A stretch of 13,597 nucleotides of DNA, taken from assembly GCA_002396005.1 (NCBI GenBank), contig DGVW01000013.1:1-13597 (forward strand), read 5' to 3'. Below the pieces are notes generated by a model. It was not told the DNA's origin. It did no database searches and worked only from the letters and a program-made list of their open reading frames with translations. Each line of letters begins with the position of its first letter. Within the stretch, counting starts at the first letter, position 1. Below are positions 13,551 to 13,597 of the stretch, one piece after another. This DNA is from Oribacterium sp. UBA4274 (GTDB taxonomy: Bacteria > Bacillota > Clostridia > Lachnospirales > Lachnospiraceae). Made by a program: the position numbers and the translations under genes.

Positions 13551-13569
13551 GTGCCTTGAAAACTGCGTA
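13551..13569 (+). promoter_or_regulatory. boxA-like element, possible rRNA operon leader
   Basis: GTGCCTTGAAAACTGCGTA resembles the CTTTGAAAACTG-type boxA antitermination sequence seen in leaders and spacers of Firmicutes rRNA operons. If correct, a 16S or 23S gene on the plus strand begins shortly after the right edge. No rRNA sequence is inside the window, and the minus-strand terminator next to it argues for a different gene arrangement, so this is only a hint. Confidence 0.28.
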
Positions 13570-13597
13570 CCACTTATACATATATCTTACTCTCAGT

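Overview
The window looks like chromosome from a low-to-mid GC Gram-positive Clostridia, most likely a Lachnospiraceae relative of Butyrivibrio or Roseburia. The signs are strong AGGAGG ribosome binding sites, an AT-rich intergenic style with U-tailed terminators, two GH13_31 glucosidases with a LacI regulator, a PfoR-like EIIC protein, and a lipoprotein-dependent FecCD-type ABC system. This placement is an inference from gene content; no 16S or marker gene is fully inside the window.

Left edge (1-800, minus strand): the N-terminal part of an O-acetylhomoserine sulfhydrylase (metY type) runs off the edge. Upstream of it is a decayed stretch with a probable IS3-like transposase scrap (about 318-456) and a frameshifted, truncated piece of a sugar ABC substrate-binding protein (about 446-803). 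That piece abuts the 3' end of the first glucosidase gene.

Carbohydrate module (800-5700): a GH13_31 glucosidase (minus), a LacI-family repressor (minus) and a second GH13_31 glucosidase (plus, divergent from the repressor). Both enzymes keep the full catalytic triad. They differ at the residue after the nucleophile (Val versus Ala), which in this family separates alpha-1,6 from alpha-1,4 preference, so together they could clear isomalto- and malto-oligosaccharides. A shared palindromic motif, GTTAT-N4-ATAAC, occurs at the repressor promoter and twice before the first glucosidase; a closely related palindrome follows the repressor stop. This gives a small self-contained regulon. The transporter that would feed it survives here only as the broken binding-protein piece.

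Centre (5636-5956): a convergent gap with a long GC-rich stem-loop and a 35-codon stub, with its own ribosome binding site, resembling the start of a larger clostridial ATPase.

ABC uptake operon (10612 down to 5957, minus): HAD/Cof phosphatase, lipoprotein substrate-binding protein with an extra N-terminal beta-type domain, FecCD permease and ATPase. The order and spacing suggest one transcription unit for a metal chelate, heme or corrinoid-like ligand; the substrate cannot be told from sequence.

Right part (10795-13597): a 71-residue orphan protein gene whose stop codon lies inside its own terminator (minus), a divergent PfoR-like PTS_EIIC_2 membrane protein with a long leader holding a perfect 18-bp palindrome (plus), a strong terminator, and a stand-alone NAD(P)HX epimerase (minus). 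At the extreme right are a minus-strand terminator serving a gene beyond the window and a plus-strand boxA-like element that may mark a neighbouring rRNA operon.
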